64,000 bases of DNA from Pseudomonas sp. MYb327 (GCF_040438925.1 NZ_CP159258.1:4534501-4598500); one strand, 5' to 3'. Numbered from the stretch's first letter, positions 1 to 9,832 are shown. A program made the numbers and translations. Notes: generated from the letters alone by a model not told the origin.

Positions 1-2615
1 TCAGCCCCATCGAACTCGACCGGCTTACCGCCGCCGAGCCCGATGGAGCGCTGTGGGTACGTTTTCGCCTCGCACCCGGCAAGCATGAACAGTTGCTGAG
101 CGTGTTCGCACCCGACCTGTTGCATTTCAATATGTATGTGCTGGACGGCGACAAGCTGATCGAGCAGTCCAAAACCGGCAATCAGCAGCCCATGGTTGAC
201 CGCCCCCTGCCCAGCAGCGACTTCATGGTGCCGTTGCCGCAGAGCGACAAACCCCTCGACGTTTACTTGCGGCTGGTATCCGAACACCAGTTACGGCCTT
301 ACATCACCCTGCAACCAGCCGTCATGGTCGCGGCCAATCAGCATCAGGCACTGATCTACGGCCTGCTTCTGGGCTGCATCGGCATGCTGATCCTGCACAA
401 CCTCATCCGTTACGCCTACTCGCGCTCGCGCAGCAGTATGTGGCTGGCGGCGGCTGAAGGCTGCCTGATGCTCAGCTTGGTGCTGTTGCTGAACCTGGCA
501 GGCCCCTGGCTGCCGGACTGGCAAGCCGTGCAAACACCGGGCGCCTATCTCGCCTTGTTGCTGACGGCACCCTGCGGCCTGATGTTCGCCCTGCGCTTCT
601 TCGCGCCTCTTGGCCCGCACCCGCTGAACAGACTGATACAAGTCGACATCCTGCTGATCATGATCTGCAGTCTGTTACTGCTGTTCGTCAACACGCTGCC
701 GCTGAACATCATTACCTACGCACTGGTCGCCCTTGCGGGACTGACGATGCTGTTCGTCAGCGCCTTTCACTGGCAAAAAGGCTATCGCCCGGCACGACTG
801 TTCGTGGCAGCAATGGTGGTATTCAATCTCGGGACGCTGATCATCCTGCCGGCCCTGCTGGGGCTGACGCTGATTGAACCGCACGACCTGATAACCACGC
901 TACTGGCGTTCATTTGCATCAGCGGCCTGCTGATGGGCATCGCCCTGAGCGAGCGCCAACGCAGCATCGCCGAAGACCGTTTCAGCATCAGTCGCGACCT
1001 GGCAGCCAGCAACGCCGAGATCAACGCCAAGGCCGAATTCCTGGCGAAGATCAGCCATGAAATACGCACCCCGATGAACGGCGTGCTGGGCATGACCGAG
1101 CTGCTGCTGGGCACGCCTCTTTCAGTCAAGCAGCGCGACTATGTGCAAACCATCCATAGCGCCGGCAACGAACTGCTGACACTGATCAACGAAATTCTCG
1201 ACATCTCCAAGCTCGAATCCGGGCAGATCGAACTGGACGATGTGCAGTTCGATCTCAATGCGTTGATCGAAGACTGCCTGAGTATTTTCCGCGCCAAGGC
1301 CGAGCAGCAGAATGTCGAGCTGATCAGCTTCATCCAGCCGCAAGTACCGCGAGTCATCAGTGGCGACCCGACACGCCTGCGCCAGACGTTACTGAGCCTG
1401 CTGGAAAACGCCCTGAAGAAAACCGACGAAGGCGAAATCCTCATCGTCGTCGCGCTCGATGAACGCAGTGCCAAACCGCGCCTGCGCATCGCCGTGCAGG
1501 ACAGCGGTGAGCCCATGGACGCCGAGGAGCGCGATGCGCTGATGCACGCTGAACTGCACAGCAAACACTTCCTGTCCGCGAACCGGTTGGGCGGCAATCT
1601 GGGGCTGGTGATCGCTCGTCAACTGATCCGCTTGATGCAAGGTGAATTCGGTATCAAGAGTGGCAACAATCAGGGCAGCACCTTGTGGCTGACCTTGCCG
1701 CTAGATCCTGATCGTCTCGAACACCCGACCTCCGACCTCGATGGTCCGTTGCAGGGCGCACGGGTGTTGGTGGTGGACGATAACGACACCTGTCGCAAGG
1801 TGCTGGTGCAACAGTGCAGCGCCTGGGGCCTTAACGTCAGCGCCGTGCCGTCCGGCAAGGAAGCCCTGGCGTTGCTGCGCACCAAGGCGCACCTGCGCGA
1901 CTACTTCGACGTAGTCCTGCTGGACCAGAACATGCCCGGCATGACCGGCATGCAGCTGGCGGCCAAGATCAAGGAAGACCCGAGCCTGAACCACGACATC
2001 CTGCTGATCATGCTCACCGGCATCAGCAACGCGCCGAGCAAGATCATCGCGCGAAACTCGGGGATCAAGCGCATCCTCGCCAAGCCAGTCGCCGGCTACA
2101 CGCTCAAGACTACCCTCGCCGACGAGTTGACCCAGCGCAACAAGGGGTTGGCCGTCATGCCGCATCTGCCATCCGGCCCGAGCCTGCCGGTCAAGGTTCC
2201 CAGCGATTTCCGCATTCTGGTGGCAGAGGACAACAGCATCTCGACCAAGGTAATCCGCGGCATGCTGGGCAAGCTCAATCTGCAACCGGACACCGCCAGC
2301 AATGGCGAGGAAGCCTTGCAGGCCATGAAGGCGCAACGTTACGACCTGGTCTTGATGGACTGCGAAATGCCGATCCTCGACGGTTTCTCCGCCACCCAGC
2401 AATTGCGTGCCTGGGAAGTCGGTAACCAACGGATTCGTACCCCGGTGGTGGCGTTGACTGCCCACATCCTGGCCGAGCATAAGGAACGCGCACGCCAGGC
2501 GGGTATGGACGGGCACATGGCCAAACCGGTCGAGCTGTCGCAGTTGCGTGAACTGATCGAACACTGGGTAGCCCAACGCGATCAGCAGAACCGCACGGCA
2601 ACGCCCACGTCCTGA
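1..2615 (+). CDS. retS: RetS-like hybrid sensor histidine kinase/response regulator, 5' end missing
   Basis: The reading frame is open from the left window edge (frame starts at base 3), so the N-terminus lies outside; about 870 residues are present. Order: end of a periplasmic 7TMR-DISMED2-like domain, a seven-helix 7TMR-DISM membrane block (about bases 330-940), HisKA with H-box SHEIRTPMNG (His codon 1056-1058), HATPase, then two receiver domains with phospho-acceptor Asp codons 1923-1925 and 2358-2360. 7TMR-DISM + HK + REC + REC is the architecture of P. aeruginosa RetS, which blocks GacS and so represses the RsmY/RsmZ pathway. RetS also lies beside the urea genes in P. aeruginosa, and urt/ure is in this window. 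The ATP-lid G1 box reads DSGEP instead of DxGxG, fitting RetS acting mainly by GacS binding. The RetS name is inferred from architecture plus neighbourhood; a hybrid kinase is certain. Confidence 0.85.
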   Translation, partial: SPIELDRLTAAEPDGALWVRFRLAPGKHEQLLSVFAPDLLHFNMYVLDGDKLIEQSKTGNQQPMVDRPLPSSDFMVPLPQSDKPLDVYLRLVSEHQLRPYITLQPAVMVAANQHQALIYGLLLGCIGMLILHNLIRYAYSRSRSSMWLAAAEGCLMLSLVLLLNLAGPWLPDWQAVQTPGAYLALLLTAPCGLMFALRFFAPLGPHPLNRLIQVDILLIMICSLLLLFVNTLPLNIITYALVALAGLTMLFVSAFHWQKGYRPARLFVAAMVVFNLGTLIILPALLGLTLIEPHDLITTLLAFICISGLLMGIALSERQRSIAEDRFSISRDLAASNAEINAKAEFLAKISHEIRTPMNGVLGMTELLLGTPLSVKQRDYVQTIHSAGNELLTLINEILDISKLESGQIELDDVQFDLNALIEDCLSIFRAKAEQQNVELISFIQPQVPRVISGDPTRLRQTLLSLLENALKKTDEGEILIVVALDERSAKPRLRIAVQDSGEPMDAEERDALMHAELHSKHFLSANRLGGNLGLVIARQLIRLMQGEFGIKSGNNQGSTLWLTLPLDPDRLEHPTSDLDGPLQGARVLVVDDNDTCRKVLVQQCSAWGLNVSAVPSGKEALALLRTKAHLRDYFDVVLLDQNMPGMTGMQLAAKIKEDPSLNHDILLIMLTGISNAPSKIIARNSGIKRILAKPVAGYTLKTTLADELTQRNKGLAVMPHLPSGPSLPVKVPSDFRILVAEDNSISTKVIRGMLGKLNLQPDTASNGEEALQAMKAQRYDLVLMDCEMPILDGFSATQQLRAWEVGNQRIRTPVVALTAHILAEHKERARQAGMDGHMAKPVELSQLRELIEHWVAQRDQQNRTATPTS

Positions 2616-2678
2616 GCCGACAGACTCCGTAGCGCCTGATAGACTCCCCTCGACTTCCCTCGCCAGTGAGCCCGCACC

Positions 2679-3275
2679 ATGCTCCACGTGTTGTTCAGCG
2701 TTTACCTGAAGATGCTGGTGCTCTACAGCCCATTCTTCGTGTTGTCCTGCTTCATCAGCCTGACTCGCGGTTATTCGCGTAAGGAACAGCGCAGGCTGGC
2801 CTGGAAAGTGGCCATCGCCACGCTGGTGTCCAGCGTCTTGCTGTACCTGTTCGGTCGAGTGATTTTCAGCGTCTTTGGTATCACCGTGGACGCGTTCCGC
2901 ATCGGTGCCGGCAGCGTATTGTTCATTTCGGCGCTGGGCATGGCCCAAGGCAAGTCCGCCGTGCAGACCGACAACGTGCAGCAGGACGTGACCATCGTCC
3001 CGCTGACCATCCCGCTGACCGTCGGCCCCGGCACCATCGGCGCCTTACTGGTAATGGGCATCGGCCAGCCGCACTGGGACGACAAGCTCACCGCGATCCT
3101 GAGTATTGCCCTGGCCAGTTTCACGGTTGGCGTGGTGCTGTATCTGTCCAATCACATCGAACGCATTCTCGGCGACCAAGGGTTGCAGATTGTCAGCCGA
3201 TTGATGGGGTTGTTCGTGTGTGCGTTGGCTGCGCAGATTATTTTCACGGGTGTGAAAGGGTATTTGGTTCCCTAG
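2679..3275 (+). CDS. MarC/UPF0056-family integral membrane protein
   Basis: This 198-residue protein is almost entirely hydrophobic, with about six membrane segments. It carries the family hallmarks: an early SPFFVLSCFISLT stretch and a central VPLTIPLTVGPGTIGALL loop/helix. MarC proteins sit in the inner membrane; despite the name they are not established as antibiotic-resistance factors and their substrate is unknown. It lies 63 bp after the RetS-like gene on the same strand and may be cotranscribed. Length is normal for the family. Confidence 0.88.
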   Translation: MLHVLFSVYLKMLVLYSPFFVLSCFISLTRGYSRKEQRRLAWKVAIATLVSSVLLYLFGRVIFSVFGITVDAFRIGAGSVLFISALGMAQGKSAVQTDNVQQDVTIVPLTIPLTVGPGTIGALLVMGIGQPHWDDKLTAILSIALASFTVGVVLYLSNHIERILGDQGLQIVSRLMGLFVCALAAQIIFTGVKGYLVP

Positions 3276-3293
3276 GGATGGCTGCGACGGAAA

Positions 3294-3315
3294 GCCAGAG
3301 GCAAATGCCTCTGGC
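3294..3315. terminator. Symmetric hairpin between convergent genes
   Basis: A perfect 9-bp inverted repeat (GCCAGAGGC / GCCTCTGGC, 4-nt loop) lies between the end of the marC-like gene and the end of the convergent orphan gene. There is no long T-run on either side, so it is a weak bidirectional terminator candidate. Confidence 0.45.
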
Positions 3316-3328
3316 CACCTAATTGTTC

Positions 3329-4120
3329 TCAGATCGGCGAATATTCGTAGAAAAGAGCTTCACGGAGGTCGTCAAGAAACTTGATGGTCTCAGCTTCTTT
3401 CCTCAAATCTTCCTCGTGAATAGTGAAGTACGCTTTACCTTGATAGATCTCAAAGTCAGAACTGTTCCACTCCACAAAAAGAACTCTATTGTGCTGTACC
3501 GATGAATTACAACTCACCGTACCCACGACCATCGACACTTCCGCTTCTTCATCTTGCTTACAGACAGATACGCCGAAGTTAATACCGTTGGCATCTGTAG
3601 CATGCTTCTCAAAAAGCTTTACAGCATCGGGTTGTTTCTTAAGTGCCTCAATGGTTTTGTCCGCTACGACTTTAAGCGCATTAGCGGCGGAGCCAGCCAC
3701 CCCCCCGGCCACCGAATGGACAATGTCCAGAGCTACATTGTCCATCGTCAACTTGGCGCTACTCGACTTGTATTGAGTGAAAGCGCCGTGATATTCGGTC
3801 CAGCCCAGGGCGAACATCAGCTTTTTGAAAGTCTCGTAACGGGCGACTTTCTGGGTCTTACCCGGGTACAGGATCTTTGCAGAGATCGAGGCATACGCGT
3901 AGGTATTTTTTACAATACGCTTGTTACGCCGGCTCATCCCCTCCAGAAAACCAACAATGCCATCGCCCATGATTGCGGCATTCAGTTCATCCCGATCAAT
4001 CGGCAGCTGCACTGCCGCGCGCATCTGAATCTTCGGACCTGCCAGCGCCAGCCTTGCTCTGCATTGCTCAAGGCACTGATCTAAATAGGCGTGCGCTTCT
4101 ACATCATTCATCTTGCTCAT
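3329..4120 (-). CDS. Orphan protein A, related to the protein at 8971-9723
   Basis: I do not recognise this 263-residue protein. It has no signal peptide and no clear transmembrane helix; the middle (about 130-155) is an Ala/Gly/Val-rich helical stretch. It shares an arrangement with the protein at 8971-9723: a GxSRxxKRxV motif, a following Tyr-Ala, an F..(L/W)xx(L/M)GW motif, a helical centre, an F..(C/A)..QD strand-rich section and a terminal F-x-Y motif. The ATG at 4120 follows AAAAAGGA with good spacing, and the other gene has a very similar A/T-rich leader. Base composition is lower in GC than the flanking cob genes, suggesting acquisition. A secreted or self-protection toxin family is possible but unproven. 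Confidence 0.8.
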   Translation of the reverse strand: MSKMNDVEAHAYLDQCLEQCRARLALAGPKIQMRAAVQLPIDRDELNAAIMGDGIVGFLEGMSRRNKRIVKNTYAYASISAKILYPGKTQKVARYETFKKLMFALGWTEYHGAFTQYKSSSAKLTMDNVALDIVHSVAGGVAGSAANALKVVADKTIEALKKQPDAVKLFEKHATDANGINFGVSVCKQDEEAEVSMVVGTVSCNSSVQHNRVLFVEWNSSDFEIYQGKAYFTIHEEDLRKEAETIKFLDDLREALFYEYSPI

Positions 4121-4402
4121 TTAAAATTCCTTTTTATTTAACATCCACGACAGCCTTAATTAGCCACCCGATAAAATCTATCGCAGCCAACTAACACTTT
4201 CAAGACTTTAAAACGCAACCAAAAGATACTAACAAAATGAAATTAATTAACTTTGGTAAATGCACAATAACAAACATACAAACTTATGGATCAATCATTC
4301 ACACTACAACAACCATCCAACCCCACATATAAATGAGCTGGAAAACTTCCAATACTCAAGCGAGAAATAAGCCACGCCCTTCGCCGCATTTATCAAGAGA
4401 AC
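4121..4402. other. AT-rich gap upstream of orphan gene A
   Basis: About 280 bases between the start of orphan gene A and the cobJ terminator, clearly A/T-rich (long runs of aac/aaa/tta) compared with the GC-rich neighbours. No convincing gene is present. It must hold the promoter of orphan gene A, but no single -35/-10 pair stands out. The composition suggests this gene and leader arrived together. Confidence 0.6.
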
Positions 4403-4451
4403 AAAAAAGCCACAGCAGCACGAGTAAACACTCTGCTGCCGTGGCTTTTTT
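4403..4451 (-). terminator. Rho-independent terminator of the cobG-H-I-J operon
   Basis: The inverted repeat AAAAAAGCCAC-x-GCAGCA pairs with TGCTGC-x-GTGGCTTTTTT, directly after the cobJ stop. T-runs exist on both strands, so it may act in both directions. Confidence 0.85.
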
Positions 4452-4465
4452 ATTGAGGCAAGACC

Positions 4466-6181
4466 TCAAGTGGCGGGTTTCTCTCCGTACCAGCGTGGCG
4501 TGTAGACCCAACTACCGCCACCTGCGCGTGCAAATTCGCAGGTAGTGGAGGAGCCCACCAGGACCATGGTGCGCATATCCACCTGGTCAGGAGTCAACTG
4601 GCCGAGTGTTGTCACTCGCAACGTCTGACCTGGACGACCAATATCTCGCCCCAGCACTACCGGAGTTTCAGGGGATCGATGTTCGGCGACGATCTCCAGT
4701 GCCCGGCCCAATTGCCATGGTCGCGAGCGCGAAATCGGGTTGTAGAACGCCAATGCCAGGTCTGCCTGAGCCGCCAGGTCCAGACGCTTCTCGATAATGG
4801 CCCACGGCTTGAGGTTGTCCGAGAGCGATAACACGCAGAAGTCGTGCCCTAACGGCGCACCGGCCTGAGCGGCTGTCGCCAGCGACGCGGAGACTCCCGG
4901 CAACATCTCCAGGTCGACGTTGTGCCAAGCGGCATCGTTGGACTCATGCAACGCTTCGAGCACTGCGGCGGCCATGGCGAACACACCCGGATCGCCGGAC
5001 GAAACCACCACCACCGACCGCCCTTGCGCCGCCAGCTCAAAGGCGTGACGCGCGCGTTGCATCTCTTCACGGTTATCGGTGCAGTGCAGCACTTGATCCG
5101 AGCGGAACGGGCCGGCCATGCGCACGTAAGTTTCGTAGCCAAGTACATCGTTGGCACGAGCGAGCTCAGCCTTGACCGCCGGCACCATCAGTTCGGCGGC
5201 GCCAGGACCAAGACCGATGACCGCCAGACGCCCGCGAGGGCGTCCAATCAACATCGGGTCCAAAGGTTGTTCAGCAACCGCGATCGCAATGTTGTCATCG
5301 CCCACGATCGAAACAGGCTGGCCGACGGCATTGCTCGCCAACTGACCGAGCGAACCGGGATCGTTGGCAAAACGCAACGGCACACCCAGTTCCAGCGCCG
5401 CTTCGCGAAGCGCCGGGCTGGCCATGTCACACTCGGGAGCCAGCAGGCAGGCCACCGATTGCAGGGCAATTTGTGCCTCATGCAAAGCGCTGCGAATGGC
5501 ACTCGGCAGATCGGCTACAGCAGCGCTAACGGCGATCAACACGTTGCGCGGATAGATCAGCAGTTCATTGGCCGCCGGCTCTCGCTCGGCATGGCCAACG
5601 TGCACAGCCAGCCGCGCCTGTTCATCCACAGGCAACTGCGCCTGCGCCAACCACGGTGCAGCGCCTTCGATGCGCAGCGTTTCGCCAGCCAGCAGATCGG
5701 AAACGAAACGCTTGCCCAGTTCCAGATCGCCCAAGGCATAGCCGCTGGGTGGGTTGAGCAGGCAGGTGCCGAACCGCAGTTCACCACTGGTGGTAATGGC
5801 GGGAGCCACCTCGAGATGAGCAGCAATCTCCCGCGCCAACACGTTCACACCACCCAGTCCGCCGAGCAGCGGCACGACCGCGCTGCCGTCTTCGGCGACG
5901 GCCAGCACCGGCGGCTCGGCGCCCTTCTCAAGCAGCAGGGGCGCCAGTGTGCGGATCACGATTCCGGCCGCGCACAACGCAATGATCGGCGTGTCTTGCT
6001 GATAGAGCTCGCGCAAGGTCGCACCGAACTCACGATAGATGAGGTCAGCACCCTCAACCCGTTCGGCCAGACCGTGGATCAGCGCATCCGGGTATAGCTG
6101 TTGAATCTTGCGTGCGGTCGCGAGGCTGCCATTGCCGAGAATGACAATCGCCGGAACTGGACGAGTCATCAGCCTTGCCAC
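4466..6181 (-). CDS. cobJ: CbiG-CobJ fusion: cobalt-precorrin-5A hydrolase-like domain + precorrin-3B C17-methyltransferase
   Basis: The C-terminal part (from about residue 319, [13 protein letters not shown]; then [11 protein letters not shown] and [11 protein letters not shown]) is the SAM-dependent precorrin-3B C17-methyltransferase that contracts the corrin ring. The N-terminal ~310 residues are CbiG/CobE-like ([12 protein letters not shown], a [12 protein letters not shown] stretch). At 571 residues it is more than twice the size of stand-alone CobJ, consistent with the fusion; the same fused form occurs in other pseudomonads. It is the last gene of the operon. An alternative ATG at 6169 would give a TGATG junction with cobI instead of a 13-bp overlap. 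Confidence 0.93.
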   Translation of the reverse strand: MARLMTRPVPAIVILGNGSLATARKIQQLYPDALIHGLAERVEGADLIYREFGATLRELYQQDTPIIALCAAGIVIRTLAPLLLEKGAEPPVLAVAEDGSAVVPLLGGLGGVNVLAREIAAHLEVAPAITTSGELRFGTCLLNPPSGYALGDLELGKRFVSDLLAGETLRIEGAAPWLAQAQLPVDEQARLAVHVGHAEREPAANELLIYPRNVLIAVSAAVADLPSAIRSALHEAQIALQSVACLLAPECDMASPALREAALELGVPLRFANDPGSLGQLASNAVGQPVSIVGDDNIAIAVAEQPLDPMLIGRPRGRLAVIGLGPGAAELMVPAVKAELARANDVLGYETYVRMAGPFRSDQVLHCTDNREEMQRARHAFELAAQGRSVVVVSSGDPGVFAMAAAVLEALHESNDAAWHNVDLEMLPGVSASLATAAQAGAPLGHDFCVLSLSDNLKPWAIIEKRLDLAAQADLALAFYNPISRSRPWQLGRALEIVAEHRSPETPVVLGRDIGRPGQTLRVTTLGQLTPDQVDMRTMVLVGSSTTCEFARAGGGSWVYTPRWYGEKPAT

Positions 6182-6903
6182 CTTTCGCCAGGTACGATGA
6201 TCAGCGAGAAGTACGGCGAAGACATCGGCTCGACTTCATCCAGTGGAACGATCTTCTGGTTGGCCATGGTTGCGCGTTCGACGTACAGCGCGCGCTCGGC
6301 CAGACCGAGCTCTTCCAGGACCTGGCGAACCTTGGGAAAGTTGCGCCCCAGCTTCATGATCACCGCCGCATCGGCGTCAGCCAGGCGACGCTTGAGCTCT
6401 TCGTGGGGCAATACGCCGGACAACACCGACAGACTCTGATTGCGATACACCAGCGGCGCGCCGAGCACCGAAGCACCGCCGAGCATTGAGCACACGCCCG
6501 GCACGACTTCGGCGTCATAGCGCTCGGCCAGACGGTCATGCAGATACATGTAGGAGCCATAGAAGAACGGATCGCCTTCGCAGATCACCGCCACATCACG
6601 ACCGGCATTCAGGTGCTCGGCCAGTTGTTCGCCGGCGGCGTCGTAGAAATCGCTGATCACCTGCTCATAGGACAGGGGCGCCGGCAGTACCTCGGTGGTC
6701 ACCGGGTAAACCAGCGGCAGCAAGGTTTGTGCATCCTGCAAATGGGCTTCGATAATGCCGAAGGCGTTACCCTTTTTGCCCTTGGCGACGAAGTACGCCA
6801 CCACCGGCGATTCGCGCAGCAGGCGCAGGGCTTTGACGGTGATCAGTTCAGGATCACCCGGGCCGACGCCAAGGCCGATCAAACGTCCTGGTTGCTGCAT
6901 CAT
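6169..6903 (-). CDS. cobI: Precorrin-2 C20-methyltransferase
   Basis: CobI adds a SAM-derived methyl group at C20 of precorrin-2. The tetrapyrrole-methylase signatures are present: [15 protein letters not shown] at the N-terminus and [15 protein letters not shown] in the middle. The start at 6903 overlaps the cobH stop in an ATGA arrangement; a second ATG follows at 6900. The reading frame stays open further upstream, but that part is a cobH shadow. At 244 residues it is normal for the family. Confidence 0.95.
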   Translation of the reverse strand: MMQQPGRLIGLGVGPGDPELITVKALRLLRESPVVAYFVAKGKKGNAFGIIEAHLQDAQTLLPLVYPVTTEVLPAPLSYEQVISDFYDAAGEQLAEHLNAGRDVAVICEGDPFFYGSYMYLHDRLAERYDAEVVPGVCSMLGGASVLGAPLVYRNQSLSVLSGVLPHEELKRRLADADAAVIMKLGRNFPKVRQVLEELGLAERALYVERATMANQKIVPLDEVEPMSSPYFSLIIVPGERWQG

Positions 6904-7526
6904 TCGATCTCCGTGGCGAGGGCGTTGACGGCGGCGGCGGCCATGGCGCTTCCGCCCAACCGGCCTTGCATGATGACGAAGGGCACGCCGCGACTGTCGG
7001 CCGCGAGCGCTGCCTTGGATTCGGCGGCACCGACGAAGCCCACCGGGAAACCGAGGATCAACGCCGGTTTCGGTGCGCCGGCGTCGAGCATTTCCAGCAG
7101 GTAGAACAGCGCGGTCGGCGCGTTGCCGATCACCACAACACTGCCTTCCAGATGCGGGCGCCACAGTTCCAGCGCGGCGGCAGAGCGGGTGTTGCCCAGC
7201 TCACGGGCCAATTCGGGAACGCTTTCATCGCGCAGGGTGCAGATCACCGCGTTGTTTGCCGGTAAGCGCGCACGAGTCACCCCTTCGGAGACCATCCGCG
7301 CATCACAGAGGATCGGCGCACCAGCGGCTAGCGCATCGCGCCCGGCCTTGCCCGCGCCTTCGGAAAACTGAAGACCGTCGATGGCATCGACCATGCCGCA
7401 GGCGTGAATCACCCGTACCGCGAGTTTTTCCAGATCGGCCGGGATTCGCGCGAGGTTGGCCTCGCCACGAATGATCGCGAAGGAGTTGCGATAGATCTCC
7501 TGACCGTCGCGGATGTAATCAAGCAT
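6900..7526 (-). CDS. cobH: Precorrin-8X methylmutase
   Basis: CobH moves the C11 methyl group to C12, giving hydrogenobyrinate. The protein has 208 residues, starts [12 protein letters not shown] and contains family motifs including a [10 protein letters not shown] segment and a [13 protein letters not shown] segment. The start at 7526 overlaps the end of cobG by 8 bp. An upstream in-frame extension exists but overlaps cobG's coding end and lacks family similarity. Confidence 0.95.
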   Translation of the reverse strand: MLDYIRDGQEIYRNSFAIIRGEANLARIPADLEKLAVRVIHACGMVDAIDGLQFSEGAGKAGRDALAAGAPILCDARMVSEGVTRARLPANNAVICTLRDESVPELARELGNTRSAAALELWRPHLEGSVVVIGNAPTALFYLLEMLDAGAPKPALILGFPVGFVGAAESKAALAADSRGVPFVIMQGRLGGSAMAAAAVNALATEIE

Positions 7527-8841
7527 CAAGGGGGCTCCGTGAGCGGGCGACGAGCAAGTCGCCGACCGCGTCGATAGTAAGGTTGCGTGCGTGCAGGGCA
7601 CCGAAACCCGGTTGCGCTGCATCGTGAAAATAGAGGTCGTAATGACCGGGGGAAACGGCCAGCAGAGTGACCGGCGCGGTATGTGCGGCAGCACAGGCTC
7701 GCGAGCAACCGCTCAGGTGCACATTCAGGACCTGACCATGCCGTTGCAGCAGCCCTGCCAATTGCACGGCATCGCCCTTGGTATCGGCCAGGCCTTTGCC
7801 GCAGCCCGTCGAACCGGTGCAGGCGATCAACCGTGACATCGCTTGATCTGCTTCACATAACAGGCCCAACGCGCGCAGGCGGCGCATGACTTCAGCGGCA
7901 TCCTCGTCGCGAACATTCGGCAGCAGCAAGCTTTGCCAGGGTGTGAAACGCAACGTTGCATCGCCGTAATCCTGTGCCACTCGGGCCACGCCACGCAGCA
8001 TGGCGGCATCGAGCCGCCCCAACGGCGCTACGGCGCCGACATAGACATAACCGGATTGCGCCTGGGGATGCGCGCCAATGTGCAGGACGTTTGATTTCGA
8101 TGAACGCTGCCAGTCTGCAACAGGGCTGAAGGGCACGCGCTCGGCCAGACGAGCGAGGAACACCGCAGCCGAAACCTTGGCCAGTAAATGACGCATGCGC
8201 GTTTGCTCGGGGCCCGCCAGCTCCAGGAACACCTCAAGCACCGCGACCACCAGAGCGTGACCGTCATCCAGACCGACAGAACCTGCAGGCAAATCGGTGG
8301 GACATCCCGCCAGCCCGAAAGCCAGCCGCAGCTCACCGTCCCGATGGACAGCCGACAACCACAGATCATGGGGGTGTTCGAGCATCGCCAGACTTTCGCC
8401 GCCGTCGAGTTGCACGGCGAATTTAGCGCTGAGCTCGTGAAAGGGCTCACGCTCCTGGAGGGTCGCAAGGATTCGCCGGGCCAGGTTTCGCGTATCGAAC
8501 AGCATCTGCGGATCAATGCCCGCACTCGGACTCAACATCAGGTTACGCACATCGTCGCCTGCCGCATTCGAAGGGCCGAGGCCCGCCGCGATCAGACCTT
8601 CGATCAATGCGCCTTCGTCCTTGCCAATGCCTCGAATCTGCACATTTGCGCGGTTGGTCGCCTCGATCACTGAACGGGCATAACGTTGCGCACCGTCGGC
8701 AATGGCGTTGGCCTGCACGGCACTCAAGGCACCGCCAGCGAGTTTAATGCGGCAGATACCACCGTCTCTGGCCTGCACAATACGCAGCAACCCCGGACAA
8801 GCCGAGGGGCGTAAAGCGCGGGGGACAGGAAGTTTGTTCAA
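7519..8841 (-). CDS. cobG: Precorrin-3B synthase (ferredoxin-sulfite-reductase-like)
   Basis: CobG is the oxygen-dependent ring-contraction monooxygenase of the aerobic pathway and uses a 4Fe-4S cluster. Two nitrite/sulfite reductase ferredoxin-like halves are recognisable, and the cluster motifs are CTGSTGCGKG and SGCSRACAA near residues 340-385. At 440 residues it has the usual length. It is first in the minus-strand cob operon; its presence marks the aerobic route. Confidence 0.93.
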   Translation of the reverse strand: MNKLPVPRALRPSACPGLLRIVQARDGGICRIKLAGGALSAVQANAIADGAQRYARSVIEATNRANVQIRGIGKDEGALIEGLIAAGLGPSNAAGDDVRNLMLSPSAGIDPQMLFDTRNLARRILATLQEREPFHELSAKFAVQLDGGESLAMLEHPHDLWLSAVHRDGELRLAFGLAGCPTDLPAGSVGLDDGHALVVAVLEVFLELAGPEQTRMRHLLAKVSAAVFLARLAERVPFSPVADWQRSSKSNVLHIGAHPQAQSGYVYVGAVAPLGRLDAAMLRGVARVAQDYGDATLRFTPWQSLLLPNVRDEDAAEVMRRLRALGLLCEADQAMSRLIACTGSTGCGKGLADTKGDAVQLAGLLQRHGQVLNVHLSGCSRACAAAHTAPVTLLAVSPGHYDLYFHDAAQPGFGALHARNLTIDAVGDLLVARSRSPLDA

Positions 8842-8865
8842 AGGGCGACCAGATCAAAAGTGAAA

Positions 8866-8885
8866 GCGCCTCCAACCGGAGGCGC
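8866..8885 (-). terminator. GC-rich hairpin between orphan gene B and cobG
   Basis: A perfect 8-bp stem (GCGCCTCC / GGAGGCGC, 4-nt loop) is followed on the minus strand by TTTCACTTTT. It sits 25 bp before the cobG start, so it may terminate orphan gene B or attenuate cobG. I see no cobalamin-riboswitch core here. Confidence 0.5.
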
Positions 8886-8970
8886 GCCGTATTATGCCTG
8901 CTTTGCCGTGCAGCATCATAAGGCCGCGTGTCGCAAATGCTCAGACACGGGGTCCATCACGCAGGCGCTC

Positions 8971-9723
8971 TCACAGCCGCTCCGAGTAAAACTCGAAGAT
9001 CGAATCAGCAATCAGGTCGAGCCGGTGTTGCAATTCCGGGCGGACCTGTTCAAACCTGGCTCGGTTCAGCGTTAACGGCACAGCACGATGCGTCAGCGTC
9101 ACATTGCCCGCGCGCCAGTCCCAAAACAGAAAATCCTCGTGCTGAACTTGCGCCCTCAGTGAATAGTCATTCAAATCCACTAGCAATCGGCCCTGTTTGT
9201 CATATTGAGCCGGGGCAATCGCAAACTCCCTGCCGCGACGACTTTCTTTAGACAATGAAACAAGGGCAGACGTATTAACCAGCAGAGCATCAAACATATC
9301 CTTTGTGATTTGAGCCATTTGACTATTAACGCCCGAAATTCTATTCAAATAAGCCGAACTTAGCGTCCCGGAAAAATTACCGTAATGTTCCTCAACAACT
9401 TTTTCATCTTCATATTCCCAGCCCATGGTCCAAAGCGCGATGGCAAAGGCTGAAAACCAGCCTTGGGAGTCCGTTTCACGGTCGCGGGTCTGACTCGCAT
9501 ACCATTGCGCATACCTCACGCTAGTGTTGACGTCGCGCTTATCCTGACGTGATACGCCCCGCGCCGTGGTAATCAGGTTGCCGCCCAACAACGATCCCAC
9601 GGCCCCAAGCTGATCCAGCGAGGATAAAACCTGGGCAGACTTTGTTTTGACAGGCACAAAGTCTTGTTCAAAGTGTTCGGAATAAGCCAACAAATCCAAA
9701 ACATCCATTTCCGAAGTACGCAT
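8971..9723 (-). CDS. Orphan protein B, related to the protein at 3329-4120
   Basis: A 250-residue protein I do not recognise, without signal peptide or transmembrane segment. It shares with the 3329-4120 protein a GVSRxxKRxV motif (about residue 55-65), an LWTMGW element, a helical middle, and a C-terminal strand-rich section ending in a helix with F-x-Y. The ATG at 9723 is preceded by AAAAGGA, much as in the other gene. It lies between the divergent cobG and cobL genes and points into cobG, so it may be read through into the cob operon. Being inserted between two linked cob operons suggests horizontal gain. Confidence 0.8.
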   Translation of the reverse strand: MRTSEMDVLDLLAYSEHFEQDFVPVKTKSAQVLSSLDQLGAVGSLLGGNLITTARGVSRQDKRDVNTSVRYAQWYASQTRDRETDSQGWFSAFAIALWTMGWEYEDEKVVEEHYGNFSGTLSSAYLNRISGVNSQMAQITKDMFDALLVNTSALVSLSKESRRGREFAIAPAQYDKQGRLLVDLNDYSLRAQVQHEDFLFWDWRAGNVTLTHRAVPLTLNRARFEQVRPELQHRLDLIADSIFEFYSERL

Positions 9724-9832
9724 CTTTAAATCCTTTTAAAGTTAGTTAGGAAACATTCAGCCTATACAACTTCAAAACCACCAACCACCGATCAGGACGG
9801 CCAACTTAAAACATTCCATTACTCGCCTTCGC

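Noticed and set aside
1701-2948. Long antisense open frame opposite the RetS-like gene (415 codons)
   Set aside because: It mirrors the sense codon bias of a GC-rich gene, runs across the gene end and has no family features. Similar antisense frames over urt, liv and the NEL gene were rejected for the same reason.
4333-4545. 70-codon plus-strand frame over the cobJ terminator
   Set aside because: It runs through the terminator hairpin and the end of cobJ and has no protein-like composition.
8842-8970. Cobalamin riboswitch upstream of cobG
   Set aside because: I looked for the B12-box and core folds before cobG, cobL, the OprC-like receptor and the ABC genes; only a simple 8-bp hairpin is present.
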